Source: Plantago elongata | Taxonomy: Eukaryota > Streptophyta > Magnoliopsida > Lamiales > Plantaginaceae | Reading direction: 5' to 3' | DNA length: 64,000 nt | Assembly (NCBI GenBank): GCA_036897095.1 | Contig: JAYMSP010000075.1 | Coordinates: forward strand, 27,259 to 91,258 | Shown here: in pieces, positions 11,422 through 23,850 of the stretch | Layout: every line of letters starts with the position of its first letter | Numbering within the stretch: position 1 is the stretch's first letter | The notes under the pieces: model-generated | What the model saw: only the letters and a program-made list of their open reading frames with translations | Databases searched by the model: none | What the model was told of the DNA's origin: nothing | Translations under genes and position numbers: made by a program

Positions 11422-12159
11422 TCACAAAAGATCTTTAAGATAGCTTAAAAGAATCCCATCCGATAGTTGACTAAAATCTGGAATAGGTCCAGGAATATAG
11501 AACGAACAAAGTGGTTGGAACTTCCACGAATCCGACGGATTTGAACGGCATGTACTTGCATCTTCGGGACTAGTCGGTAATTTTACAACTTTGCAATGGT
11601 CGTCACGAGAGGTTCTTTGGTAATTACACGTGCTTCTCCGTTTTGTGGGCACAAACAATGGTGGCAAACGATCCTTACAATCTAGGTGAGATTCTTCCGT
11701 AGACCATATCGATGTACAACGTTCAAGCACATTGCTATTCGATTCATTACGAGGCCTCCCTCGTTTTCGACTGCTTGTGTCATTAGCAAAGCCTCCATTC
11801 TCTAGATAATACAATCCGTACTTCATTAGTGTTTAGTTATAAATAGTAATATGAATGTGGAGTCAAGTTCAAATCTACAAACAAATCAAACCTTGTTCTA
11901 TGTTCATGAGGTCTCCCAAGCTCAAGGTATCGACATTCGTAACAAGGGGAATCCCTAAGTCTTTACGAGGCCTCCCTCTCCCTCGACGAACGGTACCTTT
12001 GCCGAGTTTAGTATTTGCATTGCTAGTCAAGTTCTTCCGAGGCCTCCCGCGCCCTCTTTTTTTAACAACGTTCGAATTTAAATTTTCTAATTGTTGCGTA
12101 ATAGCAACATTAATATCGAGTAACCTCCCAAATTCAGGTCCGCGTTGAACAAGTGTCAT
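11422..12159 (-). CDS. Unrecognised protein with three AT-hooks (two exons)
   Basis: Predicted exons are 12159-11892 and 11801-11422, with a 90-bp GT-AG intron that keeps the frame, giving 215 residues. I do not recognise a full-length family. Three AT-hook motifs are visible: KKRGRGRPRKNL (about residue 35), RRGRGRPRKDL (about 60) and RKRGRPRNES (about 100). AT-hooks bind the minor groove of AT-rich DNA, so a nuclear DNA-binding role is likely. The remaining C-terminal part is rich in Ser, Cys and Pro and ends with a hydrophobic stretch (ILLSYLKDLL). The DNA coding the hooks repeats the block CGAGGCCTCCC on the plus strand, which suggests internal duplication. A TATA box lies 78 bp upstream of the ATG. 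The first codon of the open frame at 12162 is GTG, so I chose ATG at 12159. A 99-bp piece of exon 2 recurs at 856-954. It could instead be a captured gene fragment inside a transposon. Confidence 0.6.
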
Positions 12160-12236
12160 CACAATGTTTATAATTCTTCAACTCTAGAATTCCACGAGGA
12201 GAGCAGGTTAGTTAAGATTGTGGCTGGTTTGCAACC

Positions 12237-12244
12237 TTTATATA
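12237..12244 (-). promoter_or_regulatory. TATA box of the AT-hook gene
   Basis: The minus strand reads TATATAAA here, 78-85 bp upstream of ATG 12159, a normal core-promoter position. It supports transcription of the AT-hook gene but is not proof. Confidence 0.5.
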
Positions 12245-12993
12245 AGAGACCGAGATTCCGAATTAAATTGGGAACAGGGACAAAGTATCGTGACCTATGT
12301 GACGTTCTATATGGTAACAGAATTGTTATCGTTTAGGATTCTAATTGGGCTGGAATTGTAATAAGAGTCCAATTTTGACAGGAATATTAATGGGTCTAGT
12401 TTGGCCAGTCCGCTAAGATTCCTAAATCCTAATGGTGTAGGAATAAGATGGTAATTAAATTTCAGCTTGGTTTTGTTTACAAATTTAAGCTTGTGATTTT
12501 GGCATGATTTTTTTCCTAACTGTTTGAGTGTTTGTTGATGTATACGGTGAAAAATCAGAGTTGAAAGTTTATTTTTAAAATGCAAAATAAGCATTTAAAA
12601 ATCAATAAATAACTTTATTAACTATTAATAAAGTTTAATATAAAAAAATTAATAACTTCTTTCTTTTCACCTCCAAATCACCTTTCACGCTATATTCATT
12701 GAGAAACTCTCTCGAGCTCGAGTTTAAAATTCTAAGAGTCCCACATAAAATGGTTCAGTAGTACGATAGATATACAATAAAACACAATTTATAAATACAT
12801 AAAAATTCACAATTTACACACAACATCGCATAATATGTATACAATATTGTAGAATTTTCATACTCTGACAAAAATTTAAATATTTGTAATATTCATTAGA
12901 CGACAAATAAGATAAAAGTATAAGATTGGAGATTCTGAAAACCCTTTTGACAATTTCTCCAAACTTACAAATTATCGTGTTCTACAACATTAA
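12245..12993. other. Intergenic, no gene seen
   Basis: A 95-codon open frame on the minus strand at 12307-12594 has no recognisable domain and AT-driven composition. I do not call it a gene. Confidence 0.55.
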
Positions 12994-13108
12994 TGGATTG
13001 ATTGAGATAGAACTTGAGTGGCCTTTGTCAATTGAAATTGAGTATTTTTTTATAAAATATTCAATTTAGTGGAAAAATGACCGCTTTAAAAGTATATCAA
13101 ATAGGACC
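12994..13108. mobile_element. PIF/Harbinger-like MITE, family C, copy 2
   Basis: TAA (12991-12993) precedes TGGATTGATTGAGATAG and TAA (13109-13111) follows ATAGGACC. It is 115 bp long and aligns with the copies at 10989 and 21019. Confidence 0.75.
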
Positions 13109-16100
13109 TAATGGTATGATATTACTCACTCGACATCCTGGTTGGCTGTTGAGAGAGGAGTAAAAGAAGGTAAGAGCAGAGAGGGAAACAGTGTAGGTTC
13201 ATCAATGAAAGCTGTTGACTTGAACAGGCAACATAATTACTACACTATTACAAAAGAAAAGTGAGCAAAATGTATGGTCAGGTCAGAGTCAAAAATACTA
13301 CAGAGAGAGTAGAATCACGTCGATTATGATAATCTTCCTTGTGCTTCTGATGATGCAAGTACATAGCAAATAATGTTACAAATGAACCATCCATTCACAA
13401 TCAAACACATCAATGCCTCTTTTTCACTAAGCCTACATTACTAGCCTGGTATGAATCATATTCTAGCTCAACCTTTTACATGAGTTTCATCTATTTCCAT
13501 TATAGTACTATGTGTGGTTCAATTACTAGTGCTCGATTAGCTAGTCGATTATATGAGTTGGTTTTTAATCGTTATTATTCAAGTCGTTTTATTTGTAACA
13601 TGTAGGCGTTTAAAATGCATATGTACTTAAAATGCTGAAATAAAGTCTTGTATACTTTTAAGATATTAATTGAAGACTTGTACATTTTAAATATTATACA
13701 ATGATAACATAAGACATTTCAATAACAATATGTGTTACCGAACTACACAATAAACTCTACGAAATCTATAAACACAAACGTTCATGACAAACAAACTTTT
13801 ACAAAATTGTGACATTCATCCAGCCTTAAAACAGTCTTAGAATACTATAGGGAAGTATGGATCGATGAATTGGAAATCACTTTGGGCACATACTATATAT
13901 GATAGGTTACAATCATGATTTGACTCTAGCTAGTATGTCAAAATTATCTCCGTTCACCAATAACACACTGCCTCATTGAAATCCATGAGAAAATGAAACC
14001 ATCAGTGTTTTAAAAAAATCTAATCAGCAACAAAGCAACAGTTGCTTGGACTTGGATCTATGATTCTAAGGATAATATCCAATACAGAATTCTATTTGAA
14101 GAAAAGAAGAATATGTATTATCCATTGGCCATTCCGCCATTCTATAAATTCTATCACAAATGTATAAAGTGTATTGTATATAATTATGGATTGTCATCAA
14201 TTTTCAGCCGATATAATCATATCATTTGAATATATAATATAAAATCTCAGTACTACAATTGTTGTGTATTTTTCTAGCTCTTATAAGTATTGTACTTAAA
14301 AACACATTAATTTTGAAATATGAATATATATGACATAACATCACAAAAGAATATTACACACGTGATTACTTATTATTTTTAACTAAATCTTTATTTGTTC
14401 ATAGAATACAAATCATACGAATTTAAATTTGAGAAAGGCACGACGATCGCGAACTCGACTGAACAAATTACTCCGCCAGGTTCGAGATATGGCAAAGTTG
14501 CAGTGTTATAATATTTTTTGTGATTTACTTATTCTAGCATTTTCCTATTTGCCATAATATTTTGGTTCATAATTGTTTGAAATGTAGGATCGGATATTTG
14601 CGAGTGTATGAGCCAATGAAATGTGGTCACATTTTGTTGGGTGGCCACTACTACTACTGCTGTCCACTTTGCAGAGGCCATCAGCCTTTACTTTTTTACA
14701 CTTCTCTTTTTCTGATCTCCACTTCTTTTTCTCTTCCTCATACATTAGCCTTTACATGTTGCCCAGAGGATCATTCTCCTTCTTCATCCCACCTTTTCTT
14801 AACCAAATTGCTTCCCTAATTATAAACTACTGATATGAAACTCCTAGATTTAATTTAGAACGCAGTAAAGCACCCTATTATCGGATAAGAGTGAATCATA
14901 CGAGCCAAATGCACCATTACTTTCATAAGTCCATCCATTTGAATAATGTTTTTTACTCGGACTCAACTTCAAGACGTAATATTCGTCGACAAGTTTTGTA
15001 ATTTCTGCACAGGTGAGTTCAAAATACCCGGGGAAGACTCAGTTGTGACTCGATTCATTCGTTACAATGTTCGACTTGAAAATTGATTGGTGTATGTGAG
15101 TTGGGGTGAATAATGGATAGCATCGATGCTCATATATTAGTAGAAAATAGTACTCCTAGTATTATACTAGTGGAAAATAGCTTGATACCATATAAGGTAA
15201 TAGGTTTGAGATAAAGAATGTACGGTGGTCAAGAGTTTGTGAGTCCTGTGACTGTATTGTGTCCTGGTTGAATATACATATTTGAATAAGATTCGAAAAG
15301 GTCACCCATTCAACTACCTGAAAGGGCCAAAACCATTAAACTGTCATTAAGAAAATGCTTACCTTTGCAGAGTGTAGTTCAAGTGGACATCAGGTGTTTA
15401 GCAAGAGAAAAGGCCAGATTGAGTAATAAATTAAATAATTGATGAACATTGATGTAATGTACTATGTATTGCTCTAAAACAAGACAACACACAACATTAC
15501 ATTTTACAACACAACAAATTCAACAATGGACAATAAAGAAACAAAACCAGTTCCAATCACTTGGTTTAGATTGGTTCTGTATTTTATGCTTCATTATTGC
15601 ATAAATCCAATGAGAAGCACAAAAAAGGTAAAGAATTCCAAATCTTGAAAAATTGAAGGTCTCGTGATATCATACTACTATAAGTTAGGAGGATAATAAT
15701 AGTACAATTATTATTGCCAGGAGTATCTGGAAAGGAATAAAATTTCTCTGAGCGGTGGTTAAACGCTCAAAACAACATAATAAATCAGCTCCCTAAACAA
15801 TGCACGAGTCTGCATATATAGTATACAACAACATGGTCAAGTCCGAACACAAACTACTCAATAACAAGATACAACATGTTACAACAACAACAGGAAAGTG
15901 AGACAGACACAGACAACATCTTTTATTACTAACCGATTGCGATAAATAGCTCAGCCAAGTGTAAAATTGATGGCAATAGAGCTCTCAAGCTTGCTACAAC
16001 CCCCATGGGGCTGGGGGGGCTTGTCCTACTACTTCCGCTGGCATTGCAATCTAGTAAAACTGGAATAAAAGTAGAATGATGATGAGTAACACGTACAAGG

Positions 16101-16163
16101 TGTACCTGCTTCACTTGTAAGCAAGAACAAGGAATTTCAACAACTGATCTTCTCCATTGTAAC
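13109..16163. other. Intergenic, including the TIR1-type gene's 3' UTR
   Basis: No gene found. The stretch from about 15900 to 16163 is likely the 3' UTR of the auxin receptor gene. Open frames at 14545-14833 overlap on both strands and lack domains. Confidence 0.6.
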
Positions 16164-18603
16164 CTAAGTAGCATAAGCCAGGGCTGCATCTTCGTCCATA
16201 GTCCAGACAAAGCCAGGCATGTCCATCCTTCGACCTCCCACAGTTCGGTAAACATAGAGCTTCTCCACAGGGCAGCTATCCGGCCTAGAATCGGGTGGGC
16301 CTCTCTCATCTATGACTTCTACATTGAGCCGGGGCATTTTCTGTCCAAGCAGCTTACAAGCTCCGTAACTCACAGAGCAAGAAGACATCCAAAGGGATCG
16401 CATTGTCTCCAGCTTTGCAGCATTAGCCAAGAGAGCCTTATCCCCAAATGGACAGTCCCTGATCTCCAATTTCCGGAGCTTTTCACACCCAGACAGAACA
16501 TGATGAAGACCCAAGTCACTATCTCCAGCAAAAGCTATTGAAAGCATCTCTAATTTCTTAGCATGAGTCCCAATATATTCGAAGACTCGATCAGTGAGGA
16601 GGCCGGATAAGGAGAGGCGTCGTAAATCCTTACAGCTCTCAACAATAGCTCCAAAGCCAGCATCAAGTGGTTCAAAGGTGATGTGATCGGGAGCTTTTGG
16701 CTCGATAATACATAGTCGAAATCGGACAAAACTTGGCCGGCTCCTTGCAATTGTAATCAATGCAGCATTTGACATCTGTCGGCAGAAGTACAGCACAGAT
16801 TGAAGTTTGGGGCAGCCTTGGGAGACGGAGACCAGACCCTGTTCTGTCAAAGAGACATTGGGTTCCACTCCAAAAGGATCCGAAGGGAAAACTCGAAGTT
16901 CCTGCAAATCCTTGCAAGAAGCTGCAAGGGTCTCAAGACCACTGTCTTCAATGAAATCAAGAACCTGCATTCAAGAGTGTACAATGTAACATGTTGAAAA
17001 ATGAAACAAAAAAAATCAATTGTCATACGGGACAAAATAGCTAAATGAGAAGCTGCAAGTAAAAAGAGTTCTATTCCAAAAGAGAATCACGTCCAGATGA
17101 TAAACATACCCACAATCGCTGTAACTTGGGACATTGGCTAACAAGCTTGGCCAGATCAGGACTTTGAATTGTGGCGTAACTTAAATTCAGAGAAGTGATC
17201 CCAGGGCACACCGAATACATGGCTGGAACATATGCTGGGGCAGCATCCCATAAACCAGATAGTCCTTTCAGTTGCTTGCAGGCTGAAAAGGCTTCAGCTA
17301 AGCTTGAGAATACATCAGAACGAATTTCAGCCGAATAAGCACCAGTGCCCAATTCGACTAACTGTGGGGCACGGCGAAGTAAGCTGGCAAGCTTCTCAAG
17401 TGGCACAGCTCGATTCAACCGAAGAGTCTTCAGATTAGGGCACCGTGCCACCAAACGCTCCAGGGCAGAGAAACTCACCTCAGAGCCTAAGCAAGAAATG
17501 TTTAGTGCCACCAGTGAAGTACAATTATCAGGGAAGTGACTCAACCAATGCCCACTCAGATCCTCCACATCACTCTCTCTTAAATCCAACTCTCTGAGAC
17601 TCCTGCAACACGAATTCAACATCTCAATCATTAGTGACCATACCTAACCGATTCACAAAAACACATAACAAGCTTCGCTTCGACAGCATTGTCATTAATA
17701 TCCCAACTGTGTAGAGCTCCTAAACCTAACTACTTGAATTCACTGCAGAAGCTGATAAATCACTCACACGGAAGCACAAAACGCTACAATTAACTCAATA
17801 CTGGTCAACATACCCCAAGCTTCAACAGATCTAAACCTTTTTCGACAATCGACAACAGAAACAAATTCCTCCATCTACCACACTTACAGCAGGTCAAAAA
17901 AAGCTACTAAAACAGACTCACAACTTAACCACTGTAAATTCATAAGATCTACTAACAAATCTCATACAACTAGATAAAATGCAATCACAGTTACATCAAC
18001 TATGACAAAAACATCAACATACACAAGGATTAACTAAGTACATTGCAATTCCAGGTCAAATTAAAGCAGATTTCGAAGTCAAACATGCACCAAAAACAAG
18101 CATTAGGCCTCTTCAGTAACAAACAAAGCCAAATGAAGATTTAATAACCTGCAATTAGCCGCAATGGAAGCTAGACCATCAGTAGTAAACCCCTCACACG
18201 ACGAAAGCACCAAAACCTTGAAACTCTTAAACGATTTCGCAATCAGCTCCAAGCACTCATCAGTCACCACCATCCTCTTCAACCTGATCTCCTCCAGCAA
18301 CGGATAAGCCACCGACATGGACAGGATCCACGGATACACATAGGCACCCCAACCATCGGGAACCAGGTTGAAGTCAGCGAAATGCGGCTTCCCCTTCATC
18401 TCCACAGCTCGAACCTCGGGGAAGCGGCGGATCATGACTTTGGGAGTTAGCGCGTAGCAGTTTCCGATGAAGACGCGGCGGCGACACCAGCGCTCGATCT
18501 CGTACCATGACTTGCAGACGAGTGAGACGGAGTTTCGATCCCGGTCGGAGCTGAGGAAGGTGAAGACGTGCTCGAGGACCTCTTCGGGGAAGGAGTAGGC
18601 CAT
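16164..18603 (-). CDS. TIR1: TIR1/AFB1-type auxin receptor F-box protein (three exons)
   Basis: Exons in coding order: 18603-18149, 17602-17110 and 16964-16164, giving 582 residues. Arabidopsis TIR1 has 594. The F-box lies at about 4-45 ([24 protein letters not shown]) and is followed by leucine-rich repeats to near the end. Pocket-forming stretches are intact: [13 protein letters not shown] (His74 and Phe78, equivalent to TIR1 His78 and Phe82), [13 protein letters not shown] and [14 protein letters not shown]1 is the substrate receptor of an SCF ubiquitin ligase in the nucleus. Auxin glues it to Aux/IAA repressors, which are then degraded. The exon layout is that of TIR1/AFB genes. The open frame extends upstream to 18711, but the ATG at 18603 begins the conserved N-terminus, so I chose it. 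miR393 is expected to cut the mRNA at the site in exon 3. The sequence reads as TIR1/AFB1 rather than AFB2/3 or AFB4/5. Confidence 0.96.
16388..16409 (-). promoter_or_regulatory. miR393 target site in the TIR1-type mRNA
   Basis: The plus strand here starts TCCAAAGGGATCGCATTG, which equals the first 18 nt of the conserved plant miR393. The minus-strand mRNA is therefore perfectly complementary over the seed and cleavage region, with mismatches only at the miRNA 3' end. The site codes for ETMRSLW (about residues 502-508), the same place as in Arabidopsis TIR1, AFB2 and AFB3. Cleavage there lowers auxin sensitivity and can trigger secondary siRNAs. Confidence 0.93.
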
Positions 18604-21018
18604 GGAAATGGTGGAATTGAAGGTTCTGGATCTGGAGAGGGAAGGAGAAGAAGGAGAAAAGGGGGAAAAGGTTTTCTTCTCTGGTTTGATGAGAGGCTGA
18701 TGTGGAATCAAAGGCTTTTATTGTAGTGAGGATAAGGTTTTCTGTTTTTTGCTTTTTCTTTTTCTCTTGGCCTTTTGAGAGAGAAAGAAAGGAAGAATTT
18801 AATTAACATTTTCCTTTTAGATTTTGATTTTTTACTATGGTCACTCGAATAATAATTCACGATCAAATTAAATATCGACATTTGAAATAACACTTCATCT
18901 CGAAGAAATTATATGTGGAATTAAATCGTATTAATACTTATGTTTGATGAATGGATGCAAAAATTGGCATTTTGGTGTTTCCCATGGTGAGGTTAGCTTA
19001 AGTTTAACCAAGGTTAGGAGTAGTGATGAATGGTGATGATGACTCAGATAACGACACTTGTGGTGGCTACTTTTTGGCCCTTGGATTAAATTCTCAAAAC
19101 TTTCTTCCCATTTCAATCAACACCCCAAGTTTAGCAATAATTCTCCAATTAGCTTCATGTATGGATATTATGCGATAGAAGGATCGAGTTAGGTCACTAA
19201 GTTACGGGATCAAATTATATATGGGATTAGTTTTGAGTTAAAAGACAATATCTTTTTCTTGTTTAAAGGTTAAAGACGGTATCTAAAATATAGCATTTAT
19301 TAAAATTTAAAGAGCAAATGTTATATTGTATACTTGTATTCTATTATGATTTTTGTGTATATATTATTTTATTAAAAAAAATATAAGTAGATCAAACTAC
19401 ATATGTAAATTTGAACCGATGCATCCTAAGTCTAGAATTGTATACTACATCTTTTTTCTTCCACGTTTTAAAATGAAAACCTAAGTTTATCAAACATATT
19501 GTTCAAAATAGAAATATTCACCGTTTCACACCATCATCCAACAAATGAATAATCACATTTCCTTTTACACTTTTACGTGTATAACTAATTTAGACCGGCC
19601 TACCAGAACAAATGTCCTCTCTTTTCCCTCTACATAAAATAGGGTAAAGAATACGCTACATTTGAGTTTAACGTGGACCTGAAATACATATTCGATGGAT
19701 TCGAGTCTAGTAACTTATTTCGACTTTTATATAAATTTGTAACGGAGCTTGTACATTGCTCAACTATAACTCACTCACAAGACTCGATTAAAATAAATAT
19801 TTACCTTTTAATTGTAATGTTCTACTGTCTTTTTAACTTTATATTTTATCTTATACTCTAACCATCAAACCAAGCATTTATTCAATTGACACTAACAAAA
19901 CACCTTCAAATATATATATCGAACTTCGTCACTCCGTTTACTGACCATCAATTCACTGTTGCATTATATAACTTCACCAATTACATTCATTTTTTTCTTA
20001 AAGTAGATCAAATCTTATTAAAAGTATATACATCCAATTCAGTATAAATGTATATAAATACGGTATCCGAATTAATGAAATCGGTAAAACTGGAAAATGG
20101 AGTTAAAAGGGAATCTGATGATGCAAAATGCACGGCTGGATCTAACGGATGGGGAATTATAACATTAAACAACATCGTAGAAAGTCGAGATGATGAAATG
20201 ATAAGATGTGGATGTCTGTTTATCTATACATTATTATTAAGTAAACAATAATACAAGTACAGTAATTAACTATTCATGGATGCTTCAATGGTACCGTAGT
20301 GTGGTGAAATAAAAAAGTAGAACCACAATATAAAAAATTTATATATATCATCATTATACCTGGCCAGCCAATCATCGTCTGTGCTCATTTTAAATCACCG
20401 TCAGTATATCCTCATTTTTTTACATCATACAATTCATACTTTTACTTTCCCTATTATTTTAAACACTCTATTATTAACTAAGCTTCGTGTGTTTTTGCCG
20501 ACCCATTAAAATCGTCAGAATTTAATTTTTAAAAAAAATTAAAAATATCTATTTCAATGAAATTTTATATCTTTAAATTCAATTTAAAATACAACTCAAG
20601 TCTTTTTAATTTTTGATTTTATGAATAACATTTGAATTGAAATTAAACACTTGTACGTTTACTATTAAATTGTGATACTTATATAGTTTAAATTGTAAAA
20701 GATTGGTGAACAATAATGCATCGTATAAACAATGTGAAATTTATAAATTCTGCAAAATAAATTGGAAAAATTGCACTAGAAATTACTTTGACTTAGATTT
20801 ATACTTTAAGAACGTTTGAATCGTTATTCATCGAATTGTACATTGTATAGTTACGGATGGACTTCTAAAATAAAACAAGAAAGGAACTAAAGTTGCAAAA
20901 CAAAGATAGAAATAGTATGAAATTTGTACACACATAAAATGTTACTCCATATCTGCTGCAACATGCTAACTTGTCCAGCTAGCCGCTAAAACCAGAGAAT
21001 CCATAGAGATAAAATTAA
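18604..21018. other. Upstream region of the auxin receptor and gene-free DNA
   Basis: The first ~110 bp are the likely 5' UTR, rich in purine/pyrimidine asymmetry (TCTCC and CCTTTTC runs on the minus strand). Beyond that I see AT-rich DNA and no gene. Confidence 0.6.
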
Positions 21019-21132
21019 TCTTGTTTGTTGTACCGTCGGAGTGGCCTTCTCCCCACTCAAATTGAATATTTTGTATAAAAAATTCAATTTTAATTAAAAA
21101 AATTCACTCAAATTCTATACCAATCAGTCTCT
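21019..21132. mobile_element. PIF/Harbinger-like MITE, family C, copy 3 (reverse)
   Basis: Reads TCTTGTTTGTTGTACC to ATACCAATCAGTCTCT between TAA at 21016-21018 and TAA at 21133-21135. It is the reverse complement of the family C element at 10989-11105. Confidence 0.75.
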
Positions 21133-22797
21133 TAATCATGTATACTCTTTTGTCTTTTATGATTCGTGAGTATACTATTAATACAATTCGATTCTGTAGA
21201 ACTCAAGCATTTCACCATCATCTACGTACACACACCATTGTTGTTGCGGAAAATCTTGGTTTCTTGAATAACAATTAAGACAGATTAGTAATCTTAATTA
21301 TAATCAAGCTACGCAAATTTATATATTCAATTCATTGAGAAGGACAGATTAATGAATGCAGAAAAGTCTAACTGGGTGAAAAGGTGGAGAGACGTGGCAA
21401 AGTAGAATTAATATGAGATTGACCTCTCAATTAATCTAATCAAAAAATCCAGTTAATTGGTGAGTTAAGTAATGTTATAACAACAAATACAATATTAGTA
21501 TAACCTCTGCTAAGTACTAGCTAATTGCTAGTTGTCATACTACCGACCAAAGCTACTTGTAAATCTTCACGATTTATTATTATTACGGAAGTACGTACTG
21601 GCTGATTCTGATAATGTAGTTCGTGCGTTCATTTACTTCATTTTTAAGGTTTCTCTTCAATGCCAATGTTGTACCTACTAGCCAGTTATATGATTTTAAT
21701 CAATTTCAGGTCACATCATCGGATACTTCTATAAACTTTACCGGCTTTGTAATGGACAAATCGGATCTGAATCAATTAATGGTGCGCGATGGTGCTCAAT
21801 GGTCATACAATATGGTTCGGAGAAACAATGTGTGCCTTATAAATCAAATTTACAAGAACTAACAAGGCGGATTTCGTATCAAGCTAAAACTATTGCATTC
21901 AACAAACCAAGTTGCTCAGAAATGAGAGGAAGCTCAAAATTGGTGAATGAATTTTAATGTTTTTCGAGGCGAGCCTAACTAAAAAATTTAATATTCGAGC
22001 TCGAACTCAATCGATCCGAGCTTGAATTCGGTTCATTGACAACGAGCAAAAAATGAACTTGAGTTCAAAAAAATACGAGCTTCAATGAATCTTATCGTGC
22101 TTTATCAATAAAAATATTATAAATACCCATAAAATAATAATTTATTAAAATAATTACATTTTATGAGCTTTATCGAATTCGAACTTCTAGACTAACAAAA
22201 CGAGGTTCGGCTCGCATAACACATTATAATTAGCTTCAAGACTGACCCTATGATTATAAAACATCAGATTGATGACTAACTAGTTAGAGCTACCGAAAAA
22301 TAAGGTTCATATTTGGGAATTAACAACTCTTTAAACACCAATTTTAAGTTATATTGTGAGGTTTTAATAGGCACAACGAGAGGAAAATATATCATACGTA
22401 GTTCAGAGAACTATGCCGGTCTAACTTTTTACGTGGATGACATTAAATAGTTACAACGATCAAATTATAAATACAAAAATATTAATCATATCACTATTAA
22501 AGATTGGTTGGTTGAGAATATTTTTTATTTGGTCAAAATATATATGTAAAGTTCGTATATGTTTATGAGTATGTTTTAATAGGTTTGACTGGCAAACATG
22601 TTGTTTGATTTATAATTTAAGAGTTGTTTTAATATGTATTTCGAAATGCAAATAACTGTTTTGTATGATTTATGAAATGTGATTGTGGTTGTGTTTTAGC
22701 CACTTGCATTGTGAATTGACTAAAATATCATTAAATTTTATAGTTGTTATCAAGCAGTTTGGTTGAAACGGTAAATGTGTGTTTGTTGATGTGTTTT
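21133..22797. other. Intergenic, no gene seen
   Basis: Between about 21960 and 22215 there are many short GAGCTCGAACTC-like words, as often seen in old plant transposon remnants. No coding region was recognised. Confidence 0.5.
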
Positions 22798-22965
22798 GTA
22801 ATCGTGTTTTATAAAATATATTATATTTTGTACTTTTTAATGTAATGTATTAAATTAATGATTGGTCTTGAATATTTTTAATGTAATCGTGTTTTAAAAA
22901 ATATTTCATAATTTGTATTTTAATATAATGTAGTAAATTAATGGTTGGTCTTGAATATTTTTATT
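22798..22965. repeat. Two-copy tandem repeat, about 85 bp
   Basis: GTAATCGTGTTTTA starts at 22798 and again at 22883. Each unit ends with GATTGGTCTTGAATATTTTT or GGTTGGTCTTGAATATTTTT. The copies differ at several sites. Confidence 0.8.
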
Positions 22966-23084
22966 ATTTAATTTAAAAAAATTAAAAAGGTATATAATGA
23001 AATGCATGAAAATTATATTTTAATTAGGTGGTTGAAAAAAAATGGCAATTTTTTTTAGTACATTATAAGGAGACAGTTTCATTT

Positions 23085-23830
23085 TTTGATACGGTAGAAC
23101 GGCCTTGTCAAATTTCAATATACTACAGCAACCGCCCTCGAAATTTATGTACTCCGGTCAATTTTTCGCTTAAATTGATGATGTGGCAGTCGGAGTTCTG
23201 ATTCCTCCCATGTCGCAATTTCGTTAACTTCAGACAAAATGGATTACATAAACCAGAGATTGAGTTTATAGATTAAAAATATATATATATATTATTACCA
23301 AAATTTAAAATTATTTATTAGTAATATTTTTAAATTTAAAGAAAATAATTCTCTATTCTTTAAAGTTTATTGATATGTAGTACTTATAGACAAACTTTTG
23401 GGTATAAATCTTTTACGGGTATAAATTATTTAATATAATTCAAAAATATTTTTAAAATAAAAAAAATATATATTTTACATTTTATTACATATAAAAAAAT
23501 AAAAATTAAAATAAATTAAAAACAGAATTTGCTATAATAAACTTTCAATTGGGATTTTGAATTCTAGTAAGTAATTCGTCCTTTTTTACTGTAGCAAATC
23601 GCATTTTTGAAATTATTTTTATTTTATTTATTTATTTTATATATAATAAAATAAATAATATTTTTTTTAGATATTAAAATTTTAAATATCAGAAAATTAA
23701 TTGTTATAATTTTACTTGTATTTTTATTTCAATTTAAAATTTATTTTACATTTTTTTAAACAAAATATCTATATTGAACGAAATTGTAACACGTGTCCTC
23801 ATAATGTAGGGATCAAGGGTGACACATATA
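23085..23830. mobile_element. Decayed element related to the 33.2-34.3 kb long-TIR element
   Basis: The stretch 23120-23215 (CTACAGCAACCGCCC, CCGGTCAATTTTTCG, TTGATGATGTGGC) resembles the arm at 33285-33350. The interior near 23540-23615 and 33655-33735 shares CTTTCA and GCAAATCGCATTTTT or GAAAATCGCATTTTT. Both carry ACACGTGTCC near the far side. Ends and target duplication could not be fixed. Confidence 0.55.
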
Positions 23831-23850
23831 ATTACATTTGAGAGATTTAG

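Noticed and set aside
12307-12594. 95-codon minus-strand open frame upstream of the AT-hook gene
   Set aside because: Lys, Leu and Asn-rich with no domain. It lies on the far side of the AT-hook gene's TATA box.
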